Origin: Amanita rubescens
Lineage: Eukaryota > Basidiomycota > Agaricomycetes > Agaricales > Amanitaceae
Direction of reading: 5' to 3'
DNA length: 64,000 bases
NCBI GenBank assembly: GCA_015039365.1
Contig: WION01000058.1
Span: 1 to 64,000 of the forward strand
The translations under genes were made by a program, and so were the position numbers. A model generated the notes under the pieces. It saw nothing but the letters and a program-made list of their open reading frames with translations. It ran no database searches and was not told the DNA's origin. The stretch's first letter is position 1; each line of letters begins with the position of its first letter. This document shows, one piece after another, positions 23,763 to 35,540 of this stretch.

Positions 23763-26700
23763 ATGGCCAAGTCATATCTCATAAACACGCTCATTGAAAA
23801 GGTAAACGTCTCATCCCAAGTAATCTGGTCACCTTTCGCTCAATGACTACGTACATCTTCAGATGCAGTCTCAGGACTCCGATTTTCGGTGAGCAACCAC
23901 AACGTGCTGCTGTACGCATATGCCGTTAGGATTGATCTGAAATAGCTATATGGGCCTGAACGACTTGATGAACGAGATCAAGCAGGATCCCGGTTGCTTG
24001 ACAACCGATGAGACATTCGAAGTCAAGATTGTCAAAAATGTCATCACCCTCGTTGAGGACAAAAACTCGGAAGTCAAAAATCAAGCAGCCAAATGGTGAG
24101 TCCCTTGACTCCCCTTTCTGTCATGCTAATTATGCCACAGCCTGGGTCAAATCATCAAAATCATACGACCGCCACAAATGGAAGTGGTGGTCAATAGGCT
24201 GATTGAGCTATCTAGTGGGAAAGACGACGAGTTACGAGATATCTCCACTCTCGGTATTGCCCGTGCTCCTGTCTGCGTCCGTTTTTGCTCACGTAAATTA
24301 TAGCGCTGAAAAACATCTCCGCTGAAATACCGAAAGATGCCAACATCGCCTCATCTGTATGCGCTCAATTAGTCCCTCAACTTCTGGGGTTGTTACAGAA
24401 TGTATGTACCTCAAACAGCCTACCGCCGCGCACATGTCTTACGTTCTCTTAAGACCACTATAGCTCCAGAGACCCTGGTCGAGATCCTTTCCGTATTGAT
24501 AATTCTTATAACTCGATTCCCTGAATATCTTTCGAGTGAAGAGATCAAACCCCCGCCAATTGCCGTGCTCGCCCCTCTGTTATCACACCCTCGACCCGTC
24601 GTGCGGAAACGAGCTATAGCTGCCCTTGCACAATTTATTCCAATTTCGCATCATACGTTATTCCAACAGCTTCTGGAATTGCATGTATTTCCTTACCTCA
24701 TCCCCTCTGCGTCCGTTGAGAAACAGAGGACAACGGTTCAACTTACTGCGGCTGTAACGCGGCACTCGCCGACGCAGATGGGTCCTATTGTATTCAAGCT
24801 GATGCCCGGGATTTTGGATGCGATCAAGAAAGACGATGATGAACTGACGGAAGGGTGTTTACAGGCGAGTTTCAAGTTTTAGCTTTTTTATCTTGTTTCA
24901 CTTAAAAAATGGCGTGCGACAGGCCCTGGAAACCCTCCTTCTGAGATGCCCAGCCGAGATTACCCCGTACCTGGGACAAATAGTACAAGTTGGAAATCAA
25001 TACATCAAGTATGATCCGGTATGGCGATTTAAGCTGGCGAGTTGACTTCAAGCTAATACACGTTAGAACTATGCTGGCGGTGATGATGAGGACGAGGAAA
25101 TGGCAGATGGTGATGAAGAAGATGAAGAAGATGAGCTTGACGAGTAGGTCAAAAGTTTTTAGGATACCACTACAACTTTTCTAATGCAGAGACAGATACT
25201 CTGATGACGAAGATACCTCTTACCGAATTCGACGCGCTGCTACTAAGCTTATCGCTGCTTTGATCGGAACACGACCAGAACTGCTGGCTACAATCTATAA
25301 GGATGTTTCTCCCGTTCTGATATCTCGCTTTGGCGACCGGGAGGAAACCGTTCGGCTTGAGGTTTGGGCAACCTATGTTATACTTCTTGATCAAACGGCA
25401 GTATACGGGGGAACACCTCAAACCAACAACTCTGTGTTGCGCGGAAAACGAAAGCGGGATACGGAAGAGACCATGGATATCGAAGGTTCTCCTTATGCCA
25501 TGTTGAATGCTCAGGCACCAGCGTTGTGCAAGGCCCTCCTAAACCAGCTCAAGTCCTTCAAGTCACCTCCTGCGACTCTCCAAGCTGGTTTCAATCTTCT
25601 CCAGACTCTTCTCTCCGTATTGCCCGGTGCATTATCGACTCAGGTTTCTACGACGCTAGCAATAACGAAGAACATCTTATCGCAGCCTCCGACGACGTCT
25701 ACGTCCTCCCTTTACCTCACCTGCTTGACGTTCTTGATATTGTTCTTCTCAAGCCACCCTCCTACTGCTTTTGCCGATTCACTGCCAACCATGACAGGGG
25801 TTCTCCTTAAGGCCATAGGAGAGAAGCATCCCCGTGTTGTCTCTGAATCATTCCGTGTCTTTTCTTCATTATTGAATGCCCTCAAGCCGGTAAAGGACAC
25901 AGATTGGGCGGAGAAGCTTTATGATGCGGCGTTCACGAGGTTGAGCCATTACGACACCGATCCTGAAGTTAGGGCTGCCGCGGAAGATTGTATCGGGGAC
26001 CTATGGGTATGCGCCAGCGACATGATGAGGGGAAAGGGTAAAGAATGGGAGTACATTTGCCGTTTGACTGGCCAAACGGAGGGCCCTGTCAAAATCGTGA
26101 CGAAGGTAGCGAAAGAAGTCCAGATGGGCAACGTTTGGGTCGATGAATGTATGAAGTGGCTTCTTGAGTTAATCAAGAGAGGCAGTCGTTCTGGAAAGGG
26201 AGACGTATTTACTGGACTAGAAGTTTTAATGAAAAGGTGAGTCGCATGTGTCTGTTTTATCTTTGATTACTTATATTGCGAGCAGCTATCCTAGTGGCAT
26301 TCCCCAAGACCTGCCTGCAACGGTGATATTCCACATCAAGCCTTACCTGTCAACCGCAGACACGCAGCCTCTCTCTCAGGCTTTGTCTATTCTTTCTCTC
26401 CTTCTCGATCTTTCTCCCAACACCACGTTCCCTGTTATTGAGCGCGAGGTCCTTTCTGATATCTACGCCATCGCGCACTCACCCGTTGTCTCTTCCGTTG
26501 CTTTAGACTCGTTGCTACGATTCTTATCCTCACTTGTTCACGCTGACAACCAGATCGCTACTCATGTGGTACCCAACCTTGTCATTGCCGTAGAGAAAGC
26601 TCCAAAGGCTGAGGCTAGTCCTGGAAACGTGGCCAAGTGTGTTGCTCAGGTGGTCAGAAGCCAGCCTGATGTAGCCGCGGGTACAATTGCTGAGTACGCA

Positions 26701-28209
26701 AAGAATCTCAAGGTTCGTTCGATACTCTTGAATGTAGCGATTGATGGAACGGGTTACGATAGGACTCGTCCAAGGCGGTGCCCACCCTAGCCGTGCTAAG
26801 CTTGTTGATCGTCGGGGAACTCGGTCGATTCATGTGTGTATAAAATGGACTGAGTATGATAACCCACTAACACTTCTTTTTAAGAGACATGTCCACTCAG
26901 GCAGAAGTGTTCACTCATGTTATTGAACACTTTAGTGCTGATTCAGAGAGCGTACGGTCCGCTGCTGCCTTTGCTGCTGGTAACATTGCCATTGGCAACC
27001 TACATCAATTCCTGCCCGTCATTGTCAAGTCTGTGGAAAGCGATCCCAAGAAGCGTCTTTTGTATCTGCATGCTCTCAAAGAGGTCCGTGTCTAGAAAGT
27101 TCTTGTGGAGGGACACATGTGAATCTCATTCTTAACAGGTTGTTACTCATTGTTCGCAACCACAGCTTGAGAGTATCGCAGATATGCTGTGGGTACCGCT
27201 CTTCGAAAATTCGGAAAGTTCAGAAGAGTCCGCGAGGAATGTCGCTGCGGCGTGTCTTGGCAAGCTAGCAACTACTCAGCCATCAAAGTATTTGCCACAA
27301 CTTCACGTGCGTTTTTAGCGTTTTCCAATTGTCATGAGAGCTGATGATGATCAACTAGGCTCGTATTCGCGACAAGGACGCGTCTGCAAGAGCTACTGTT
27401 GTATCAGCTATCCGGTACACTTTCACGGACGCTTCGCAAGCGTACGACGAACAACTTGCACCACTGCTTGTGGATTTCCTTTCGTTGATGAACGACGGAA
27501 ATATGGTATGTCATAATGTCAACATCATCGAAGCAAGCCTAATGTTCGATCGTTAGACTGTCCGAAGGCTTGCTTTAGCGCTTCTGAACTCAGCGGCGCG
27601 TACCAAGCCCCACCTCATCAAGGACCACCTTTCAACACTTCTGCCCGGTCTTTATGAGCAGACAATTATCCGACGCGAACTTATCCGCACTGTCCAGATG
27701 GGACCCTGGACACATAAAGTTGACGATGGCCTTGAGGCGCGCAAGACTGCATATGAGACGATGTACACCTTGGTTCGTATTTACTGCTTTCAGAAGTTGA
27801 TCACCGTCTGATCTGTATAACATAGCTTGATACTTGTCTTGGGAAGATTGATCTACATGAATTCATCCTCCGCGTCCTTCCTGGCCTAACAGATGATTCG
27901 GACGAGATCAAAGTCATCTCCCACATGATCCTTTTCCGCCTGTCTCAAGTTGCACCTACGGCAGTTTCTCCTAGGTTGGATGAAGCCACACCGCATCTGG
28001 CGCAAACGATGAAGGGAGCAACCGTGACGAAAGACACCGTCAAGCAAGATCTGGAAAGGGCCGCTGAGCTGCAGCGTAGTGCATTGAGGTGTATCGCTGG
28101 TCTCAGTAAGATAGGATCGGGCGTATCCCCCCGGTTCGATGCATTTGTTGAAGAGTTGAAGAAGAGCCAGAATTGGGGTACCGAGTTTTTGGAGTTGATC
28201 GACAAGTAA
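23763..28209 (+). CDS. CAND1: Cullin-associated NEDD8-dissociated protein 1 (CAND1/TIP120)
   Basis: CAND1 binds unneddylated cullin-RBX1 and exchanges SCF substrate receptors. The N-terminus reads MAKSYLINTLIEKM, then YMGLNDLMNEIKQDPGCL and VKNQAAKCLGQIIKI, as in other CAND1 proteins. HEAT repeats follow throughout, an acidic insert (DEDEEMADGDEEDEED) lies near 25090-25140, and a TIP120-type C-terminus ends NWGTEFLELIDK. About 16 short introns are present; the first coding exons are small (23763-23801, then about 23863-23889). Subtracting introns gives roughly 1,200 residues, the usual family length. No break is visible, so this is a normal housekeeping gene at the edge of the accessory array. 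Confidence 0.92.
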
Positions 28210-28372
28210 TCCCAAGTGTGGACAATCCTTTTGCATATTTTATCGAGCATTCTTTTTTCTTTGTTGTTCATCTGTACCAACACCAGATTGATTCGTATAC
28301 TAGCAAGCAACGAATGGAGCCTGGCTCAGTGATAATCGACTCCAGCCATTGCATTGAGTGAAATTCGAACCA

Positions 28373-28425
28373 TAAAGTCAAGTTGAGATGAGTAAAAAAA
28401 ATCTTCAAGTGACCAGCACGATCAG
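28373..28425 (-). pseudogene. relic leader and start of a micro-exon-family gene
   Basis: The minus strand carries cgtgctggtcacttga (28420-28405), and 31 nt later an ATG at 28373 opening MVRISLNAMAG, then a stop after a few more codons. The motif and spacing match the three micro-exon genes at 47.3-51.9 kb, which begin MVK or MIK. Nothing of the rest of the gene follows. The left half of the hairpin is disrupted. Confidence 0.5.
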
Positions 28426-28634
28426 GGTTGAGCGCCACAATTCGTCAATGTCCTGGAAGACGACAATAAATACGGCGAACTCCGTTTATACCACAACAGC
28501 TTGCACTGCCATTTGTTGTTTGCACGAGGCAGATTCTGGCTTCGAAACCGCACAACTGCAAACCCTTCTCACAGAGTCTCTTTATCACGGCCCCTTTCTC
28601 TAATTGCACGACAACTCTCTTCGTCCGTAACGCC

Positions 28635-29447
28635 ATGGGAGACACTGTCTATGACATCAAAGTGCTCCAGGTGAGCGTCGACCCTTTAGACGAAGACGAA
28701 AGCCACTTTCGCATTCTGGTCGATGGTAAATTCGTCAAATATCTGACCATCGATGCGAAATTGTATAGTGTCGACGATATGTGCTTCGAGCCCTCCTTAA
28801 TCTCCATCTTACCCCCTCTCCCGCCCGGTGACTGGAATACCGGCCGTATATCTCGGAATTGCGTAGATGGCCGCCCCCACTTTTCCGAGGTCACGAAAGT
28901 CGAACTCCCAAGTATCTCACACCTCTGGCATCCCCTCCAAATCGACCACCTAGACCTTCACATGGGAGATAAACTCCGGTCCAATGTTTACGAAGCCAGC
29001 ACTCCCCAGTTTGATCTACCCATCGTAGTCAAATTTGCTCAATTTCCTTACGAAATACCTTACCTCGATTCCGAAACTTCTGCATACCAATGGATCCAAA
29101 ACCACCAAATCGGCCCCCGGTTTCTCGGGCACTTAACCGAGGAAGGTCGAGTTATTGGCTTCGCGATGGAGCGTATCACTAGCTGCCGGCACGCTACGCC
29201 CGAGGATTTGGCTCTGTGTCAGCAGGCGCTGTCGAAATTACACCGGTTGAGCATCAAGCATGGCGACATCAATAAACATAATTTTCTTATCCACGATGAT
29301 CGAGCGACGCTGATTGATTTTGAGTCTGCGTTGCAGTGCAACGATGCAAAGGTGCTGGAAGAGGAGTTTCGAGGGCTAGAGAAAGAGTTGAGTGATATGT
29401 CGGGGAGAGGGGGCTGCCGGGTGGTCGAGAGCAGCTCAGAGAAGTGA
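28635..29447 (+). CDS. kinase-like (APH-type fold) protein
   Basis: A single open frame of 270 codons without introns. The second half contains a kinase/aminoglycoside-phosphotransferase style active site. LHRLSIKHGDINKHNFLI is the catalytic loop (H-G-D-x4-N) and ATLIDFESA the metal-binding D-F segment. Upstream, IVVKFAQFPYEIPYLDSETSAY provides a candidate ATP-binding lysine and helix-C glutamate. The first ~110 residues are a family-specific domain with no clear relatives known to me. Small intronless genes of this kind are common in mushroom genomes and usually uncharacterised; the substrate cannot be told. Confidence 0.75.
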   Translation: MGDTVYDIKVLQVSVDPLDEDESHFRILVDGKFVKYLTIDAKLYSVDDMCFEPSLISILPPLPPGDWNTGRISRNCVDGRPHFSEVTKVELPSISHLWHPLQIDHLDLHMGDKLRSNVYEASTPQFDLPIVVKFAQFPYEIPYLDSETSAYQWIQNHQIGPRFLGHLTEEGRVIGFAMERITSCRHATPEDLALCQQALSKLHRLSIKHGDINKHNFLIHDDRATLIDFESALQCNDAKVLEEEFRGLEKELSDMSGRGGCRVVESSSEK

Positions 29448-29837
29448 CCGTATCTAGTTGTATACAGAAATTACAGAGTGATCACTGATCGTGGCCGTTC
29501 ATCGTCCATCAACCCTTATTGAAAATTAAAGTTTTGCTGCTTGCAAAATGTGAGGCTAAATTTAAACATTGAGCAATGTGTTTTCATCAGATTTTGCAAG
29601 TGGCAAAAACCGGCCTCCCCAGCTGTGTCATGACATGATGATGATCACTGATGGCAATCATCGATCTCGTCATTGAACCCTAACACTACGACCTACCAGC
29701 GATTTCGATATGGGTTTCATTGTTTTGAAAAAGGGTTGCAAAGTCACCCTCTCTGTTTAGAACCTGGAAGGTTCGCGCGAAAATTGCCCTGATCTTGAAC
29801 CCCCCCGGTAGAAGTTACAGACCACTTTGATGTAGAG
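29448..29837. other. intergenic, no gene seen
   Basis: AT-rich stretch between a plus-strand and a minus-strand gene, serving as 3' flank for both. Nothing else is visible. Confidence 0.5.
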
Positions 29838-31597
29838 TTACGGACCACTAGCGTCGTGACAAGTTGTCTTAGGAGCCATATAAGGATCTTCATATCCTAC
29901 AGATGCTATGGTCAGAGAGAGATTGATATGATCCAACAGTCTGTACTTACGGCGAGTTCCGAACATCATCGTCATTGCTGCGACAGCACGTTGCTTAGGA
30001 TGAAGGAGCGGATCCTTCGCCCTTGCTGCAACCAGTCGAAACTCGGAGGCGGTCAAGCCATCTGCGTCGGGGGTCTCGGGAGGCTCCACTGCATCAAGAT
30101 CTTCGCCGGGTGGCTCTGAACTGTCCTCCATTGTGCCAGAAGGAGAACTTTGCCCCAGAGAAGAAAACCGGTGGGCCACCGACGATGACTGTGCAGTCAT
30201 GTGGTGGCCCTGCTGGGAAACACTATGCCTATGCACGGCCACACCAGTATGAGTCTGAGGCGCGAAAAATATTGCGGTAACCAAATCGGACATCTGTTGT
30301 GCAAACCTCTGCACACGGGGACTAGCGGAGGAGCCGTGATCTCGCATGAACTGGGCCAACTTGTAATGCGCGTTGACGACCATGGCGAGAGAAGAGAGAA
30401 GAGGCTTGTCAGAGGCGGAACGAAGATTCGGGACTATGAATGGATCGAGAGGTGCATGAGGCGGCGACGCTGAGCAGAGATGGTCTTCAACAGCAATCCA
30501 GTACGTCCAAGTGATCGACGACGTTGGCTGCGCAGTCTCTCCCCGGCGATAGAGGGTTCTATCTTGCGCAATGACAAGCGGCTGGCCATCTGGGAGCAAC
30601 GCATGAGGGTGAAGGACGACAATCTCCCAATGTGGCTTGGCAAAAGGTGGCTGGGATATCTATAGACGAGCTGTCAGAGGCTCTACATAGGAACGACAAA
30701 GGAAAAACACACACGTCTAGGGGGCGAACGTGACCTTCAGAGGAGTCATGTTTCGCCCAGTCTTCGTTAATCTTGCGTAAAGCCTCAAGCATCGCGCTGG
30801 CGTCGCTATCAGATGGTACAATGCAAAAAGTTCCGTAAATATCCCAGTGGACATGAAGGGACGCCTCCACTGAAATATTCGTCAATTGATGGACGTTTCT
30901 GTGGGGTGGGCATACCCACGGAGAATTGCATTGGTAGGACTGTCCAATAAAAACTTATATACTGAAGGATCTTGAAGTTTTTGCCGGCTAAGGAGATCTT
31001 CCTGGAAGGGGTGTCAAACCATTGAACGAGACGCGGAACAACAGACTTCACCACCAGCCTCTTTCGCTCTGGATCCCTACGAACGGGATTGATTATGTGG
31101 GCAGCTTGAAGATCGGCAGAGGCAGAGCCTGTGAAGAAAGACCGCTGATCGCAGGCAAGAAGTCGATGTCGAAGGCTCTTGTCTTCCGGAGACTCAGGAG
31201 ACCATTCACTATCTGACCTTGTTGTCTCGGACGGCGGGGCAAGTGCTCGAAGAATGGCATCAGATCCAGGTCCTATGTGCGGGTTTGGAGGAAGCTTTTT
31301 GACGGGCGATATGAACACTCGGAACTGCTGGGCATCGTCGTCGAAACCGAGGAGAGACATATCATTTGGAACTATTTTTGGAACCGGTACATACGCGTTC
31401 GGACGCGTTACTTGAATCTCGCACTGCTCTTGCCGCTGCACCGTCCTCGCCACCGCTTTGAGCTCGCCACGATACATCACTGATCTGCCACCAAGTCTTG
31501 CCGTTCTAGCTGAAGGTACTATACACGCCAAAGGCTTTGAGGTCTCAATGGCAACTTCGCACACCAGGTAAATCATATTATCTTTATATAGGGGCAC
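29838..31597 (-). CDS. HNH_2-type nuclease domain protein, second copy
   Basis: Minus-strand gene with a few introns, near 30890-31010, 30670-30720 and possibly 29940. The first exon contains LLACDQRSFFTGSASADLQA, then AAHIINPVRRD. This is the C-x-F-T-G then A-x-H-I-I signature of basidiomycete HNH_2-like proteins. ISVEASLHVHWDIYGTF and ALLPDGQPLVIAQDRTLYRR follow, corresponding to the region after the HNH asparagine. The C-terminal ~200 residues (from about 30320) are low-complexity and acidic/serine-rich. It is diverged from the copy at 6.9-8.0 kb. Exact exon joins and the start (31597 or the internal ATG at 31573) are uncertain. Confidence 0.65.
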
Positions 31598-31599
31598 CT

Positions 31600-32750
31600 A
31601 GACTAATTTCCTATAGAGTTCACATATAGTGGGTTCACTGATCTGGTAAAGCGGATCCGAAACGACAACATCATCATCATAAACAATGTTTCGCTAGCGA
31701 ATTTCAACCGAATTTCCTCGGAAAGGGAGAAAAAGGGTTTGGGGTTCCGGAAACAATTTGTTGAGTATGTCGACAATGTTTTGTTGCTTCAGTCCGATTG
31801 AACAGTGGATCACCAGCGCCGTAATCATGGAGAAGCTGAGGGTCGTAGAACGCACAAGTTTAATGTATGAATCAATGTTAGCAATGTATTTGCGTACCCA
31901 TCAACAAAGTAGGAATGGTTGGTGGCAGAATGTTCTCTTGGGGATCAGGACGGGTCATTCAATAATTCTGGATGTCAGTTTGGAACGGAGTCTTTCGTTC
32001 ATCACAGAATTTGCGACATCCGGAACAGATTAGTAGAGGGTGAGACATGACCTGCCACACTTTCCACTCGGTGGATGATCAGGAAGCCCCTGTGCCTGTG
32101 ATCAGCGTGCGACGTGACGAGGCAACCCAACCGTGACGGTGAGCGCCCGTTGCCCTGACTGGTGTGAGCGACCAACGCGCAGCCTCGGGTCGGGAGCGAA
32201 GCCCGGGAATGGAGGTGCCCCCCGGGTCCAGTACAAACACATTGAATTTCACCAAATCAGAGCGATCCCGAGCTAAGCATGCGTGGGAGCCGACCGAGAG
32301 AGAGCCTGGAGGCAGACACGTGGCAATAGATGACACTACGATTGCCTAGTCTTCTGTAATGCGAGTATTCGGTCGACATAAAGGAAAATAAGGATATGTT
32401 TGGACAATCATCGTGGATGCACAAGAGTTGATACGACGATTGCCTAGCCTTCTGTAGCATCCGTATCAGGACGACGTTGACGTGAAAGCAGAGTTGAGGG
32501 GAAAATGCGTACACGTTCCTGCACAACGAACGGCGTAAGGAACGGATGAGACATGGAGTTGCGGACGTAGGAGCATAATGTTTTCAGCATAGTGCGCAGA
32601 GCAGGTAAAGCACAGGTTAGTGGAATTGCACGTGACTTGGTTTGTTTGGGTTCGATGTCTGCCAGACAGTTTGTGTCAGTGTCACTTTCGCTGTCCCACT
32701 GGTATATCATGCTCATTGTCAGCGATTTTTTTTACTGACGTGTCTTACAG
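31600..32750. other. intergenic, no supportable gene
   Basis: Open frames here are short and in conflicting strands. One short direct repeat is visible: acgattgcctag followed by cttctgta, at 32338-32358 and 32438-32457. No domain was recognised. Confidence 0.4.
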
Positions 32751-33086
32751 ATGGCCAAGAGAAGGTTCTATATAAAGGGATATAAGCTTGATCCAGAGAA
32801 AATACGCCAAGCTTTCAGTAGAAAGCCTGATCTTCCAGAAGAGACCTGTGACATCTATTGGTATCAGCCGATTGTTGATTACATCCCAGGTGATGCCTAT
32901 AGATACGTTGGAAGTGGAATTGAGCCCGATGGTCATCACAACTTGGTACTTGTTCTTGACGATGGGAATGATGAGGTGGCATTGAAGAAAACCGATGTCG
33001 ACCTCCCTGAATCGCTCCCCAAGCAGGTGCTACAAGTTTTAACGCCTGGTGTCTGGGAGTCTGTCGACGATCCACGATTTGGATGA
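32751..33086 (+). CDS. small hypothetical protein (111 residues)
   Basis: Intronless open frame with balanced, globular-looking composition (MAKRRFYIKGYKLDPEKIRQ, then LVLVLDDGNDEVALKKTDVD). A pyrimidine-rich stretch ending cttacag immediately precedes the ATG, so an upstream non-coding or coding exon is possible. I recognise no family. Confidence 0.45.
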   Translation: MAKRRFYIKGYKLDPEKIRQAFSRKPDLPEETCDIYWYQPIVDYIPGDAYRYVGSGIEPDGHHNLVLVLDDGNDEVALKKTDVDLPESLPKQVLQVLTPGVWESVDDPRFG

Positions 33087-34100
33087 AGGAGAAAGGTTCT
33101 CATCTACTCAGCCTCCTTTGCGCATATGTATATATACGAAAGTAGGGCTTCTGTACTTCGCTTTTGACATCCTCTTACACTGATATTAATTGGGCCTACA
33201 AAATAGCCGAGCCTACGAGAATTAACAGTGTGGAACAAAAACTGATGCAAAGACGCACGTCTTTACCGCAGCGCATGGTATTGCAATTGTGCTATTCCCA
33301 GAGTTCGGCCCCGCTTGCCCATGAGTTACACCAGGTTACACCGTGTACCCAGCAAATAGAAGCATGCCAGGACAACGTGGTTAGGCACAAAGGCATCAAA
33401 GCATCACCTCTCGAAGATTGAAAATCCCCGCAACCTGAAAGGTGAAGGGTTTTAGGAAGCAGCCTCCGCCAGGCAAAAATCATCGAGCACGTGCCGGCCT
33501 GTGATCTTTGTGACGTCCGTTAGCTAAGCCAGTAGACTGTATTTTTTTTTTTTTTTTTTTTTTTGGTGGAGCTAAGGACACGTGACAATTGACATAGTCA
33601 GCCTCAACGTGTCAGCTAGAATACTGGACGAGCCAGCAGAGGGGGTTCCACCTCCCGGGGAAATGCAGTTACGCACACCTGTTGCTTGAACAGGTAGTGT
33701 GGGACTCGGGAGAGAACCCGCTGAAAATCAGCGGTTGCGCCCAGGTGGACGCCGTTCCCTCATCATACCCACTAAAACCCCGGGTAAATTGGTCCAGTCA
33801 GCGGGAAGATTGTCCTCGTTAAGGAGAGTATTCTTCCACGTGAGAAGGACCGTTCTCTTACATAGAGCCTTTCCTGTAGCACGTCAAGCGAAATGTATCG
33901 AGCACGTGCCGCCGCGCCATGTACATTGCACGTCACGCCCACTAGTGCTGAGCCATATCCGAGTTCCGTTTCGTCTACTAATGCTCATAATCTGCAACTC
34001 CGACGCGAGTGAATTAGGGTCTTACTCGTAGTACTATCCGGTGCACGGCCTTTAGGAATCAGTGCCTCGAGCACCGCCCGCCCCATGAACCATAACCGAG
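33087..34100. other. intergenic with a 23-nt poly(T) tract
   Basis: No coding region is supported. The T run at 33542-33564 could be the A-tail of a minus-strand SINE or retrocopy, but I found no clear A/B boxes next to it. The palindrome ccgctgaaaatcagcgg lies at 33718-33734. Confidence 0.35.
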
Positions 34101-34119
34101 TCACGCCGTTTCGTCCACT

Positions 34120-34780
34120 AAAGCGCATATAGCCAATGCATGTCTATCCGTCATTCTCATAAGCTTTGTCCACTGGACTTTGGAACCACTCGGTGGTGGC
34201 GCAATCCACGCGTCCATTTCCATTGACGATTCCACCACTTCAATTTGGGTTTCAGCAGATATCTCCCTCACAAAAACAGGAACGGTCCGCGAGACGACGT
34301 GAGGTGAACTCGTCTGTGACAATATCGAAGGGAGACATGATCAGTATAATGTTTTGCAATGCAAAACTGTATTTGGGCCCTGGGGGAGAGATCGCAATGA
34401 TTGGAACGATTCAAACAGCAAGTGCCATGTTTACAACCAACATCGTCGTTTACGACCACGTACCAATTATCCGCCGAAGACTTGAAGAGGCTTTGCGGCG
34501 CGAAGGCGATGCAGACCCTGTATGAATTCATTGTCACACTTTGATAGGATGTTGAAGTCGATCATGTAGCATGCGTTTCGTACAGGCATACTGTTTTACA
34601 ATGGCCTGAAGTCTGCATTAACCGTACCAGTACTCCGCAAACGATTTTCAAACGACACGCCAGTCGACGTCGGTGATTCTTTTTGGGATGTCGAGTCGTG
34701 GATAGCACCGCCAGCCACAAGCGATGTCCCCCTCGTTCTCTGGACCAAGAGCAAAAACTAACTCACGACGTCAGCACAGT
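34120..34780. repeat. inverted pair of C-terminal gene fragments
   Basis: The minus strand of 34290-34130 encodes TVPVFVREISAE, then DAWIAPPPSG and VQWTK. The plus strand of 34610-34770 encodes TVPVLRKRFSND, then DVESWIAPPATS, VLWTKSKN and stop. The two ~45-residue fragments are clearly related and face each other. No intact source gene is in the window. Confidence 0.55.
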
Positions 34781-35540
34781 ATAGTCTAAACGGCAGCCCA
34801 TAGAATTATGGACCACCGCCATTTTTTTTAAACAGTAGCGCGAAAAGAAACAATCGAAGAGTGTCCATGTCAAACGAGATTCATGTTATCCGTATCACGT
34901 TTCTTCCCGGCTTTCTTTGCCAAGGTCTTGGCCTGTTTGACGGGGGATGCCGGTGCCGTGCTACTAAAGGCAGAGGACATGGACGACTGCGAAAGGAATG
35001 GTGAGCAAAAGCAGGTGAACTAGACAAGATGTCCTTACCGCTGCATTATTTTGTACATCAGCGACAGGCATGACAGTGGCAAAAGCTCTTAAGCAATCAT
35101 TGTCGCTGTTGGATTCTTCGTTACTAGTGTAGTCGTTGATCGAGACACATATAGAACGACGATTGATCGGTTCCTCCGCATGCATGATTACTTTGACTAT
35201 GTCGGCGTAAATCTGATAGATCTGAGAGGGATCAATGGTCGTCAGGTCATCGGAAACGGAATAAGTACCTTTTTCTGTGTGTAACTTTGAGGAATAGAAT
35301 ATGTACGCAACGAGATCCTCATTAGGGTGTTTCAAACATGCCCAACTCGACCCTCAACTTGGACCACAACTCGACCCCAACTCGATCCCAATTTGACCAG
35401 AGTTGGGGCTGAAGTTGGGGTCTCATGTTTGAATGCGAATTTTTGTCAATTTTGTGTAGACCTCAATGCCGCCCCAACTTCACTAACCGAATAGTAGAGT
35501 ACACATAATTTAGTACCGTAAATTTTACTTCCAAGTTTTG

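Noticed and set aside
24005..24200. Separate small genes in the 24-28 kb region
   Set aside because: These frames are exons or shadows of the CAND1 gene.
32160..32330. 5S rRNA-like word cccgagctaagcatgcg
   Set aside because: Only a few bases resemble the 5S internal region; the rest of the gene is absent.
33542..33564. SINE or retrocopy tail
   Set aside because: The 23-nt T run is real, but no polymerase III boxes, flanking duplication or parent gene could be identified.
33660..33770. tRNA-like fold around ccgctgaaaatcagcgg
   Set aside because: The loop lacks the invariant T33 and there are no A/B box consensus words or acceptor stem, so it is only a palindrome.
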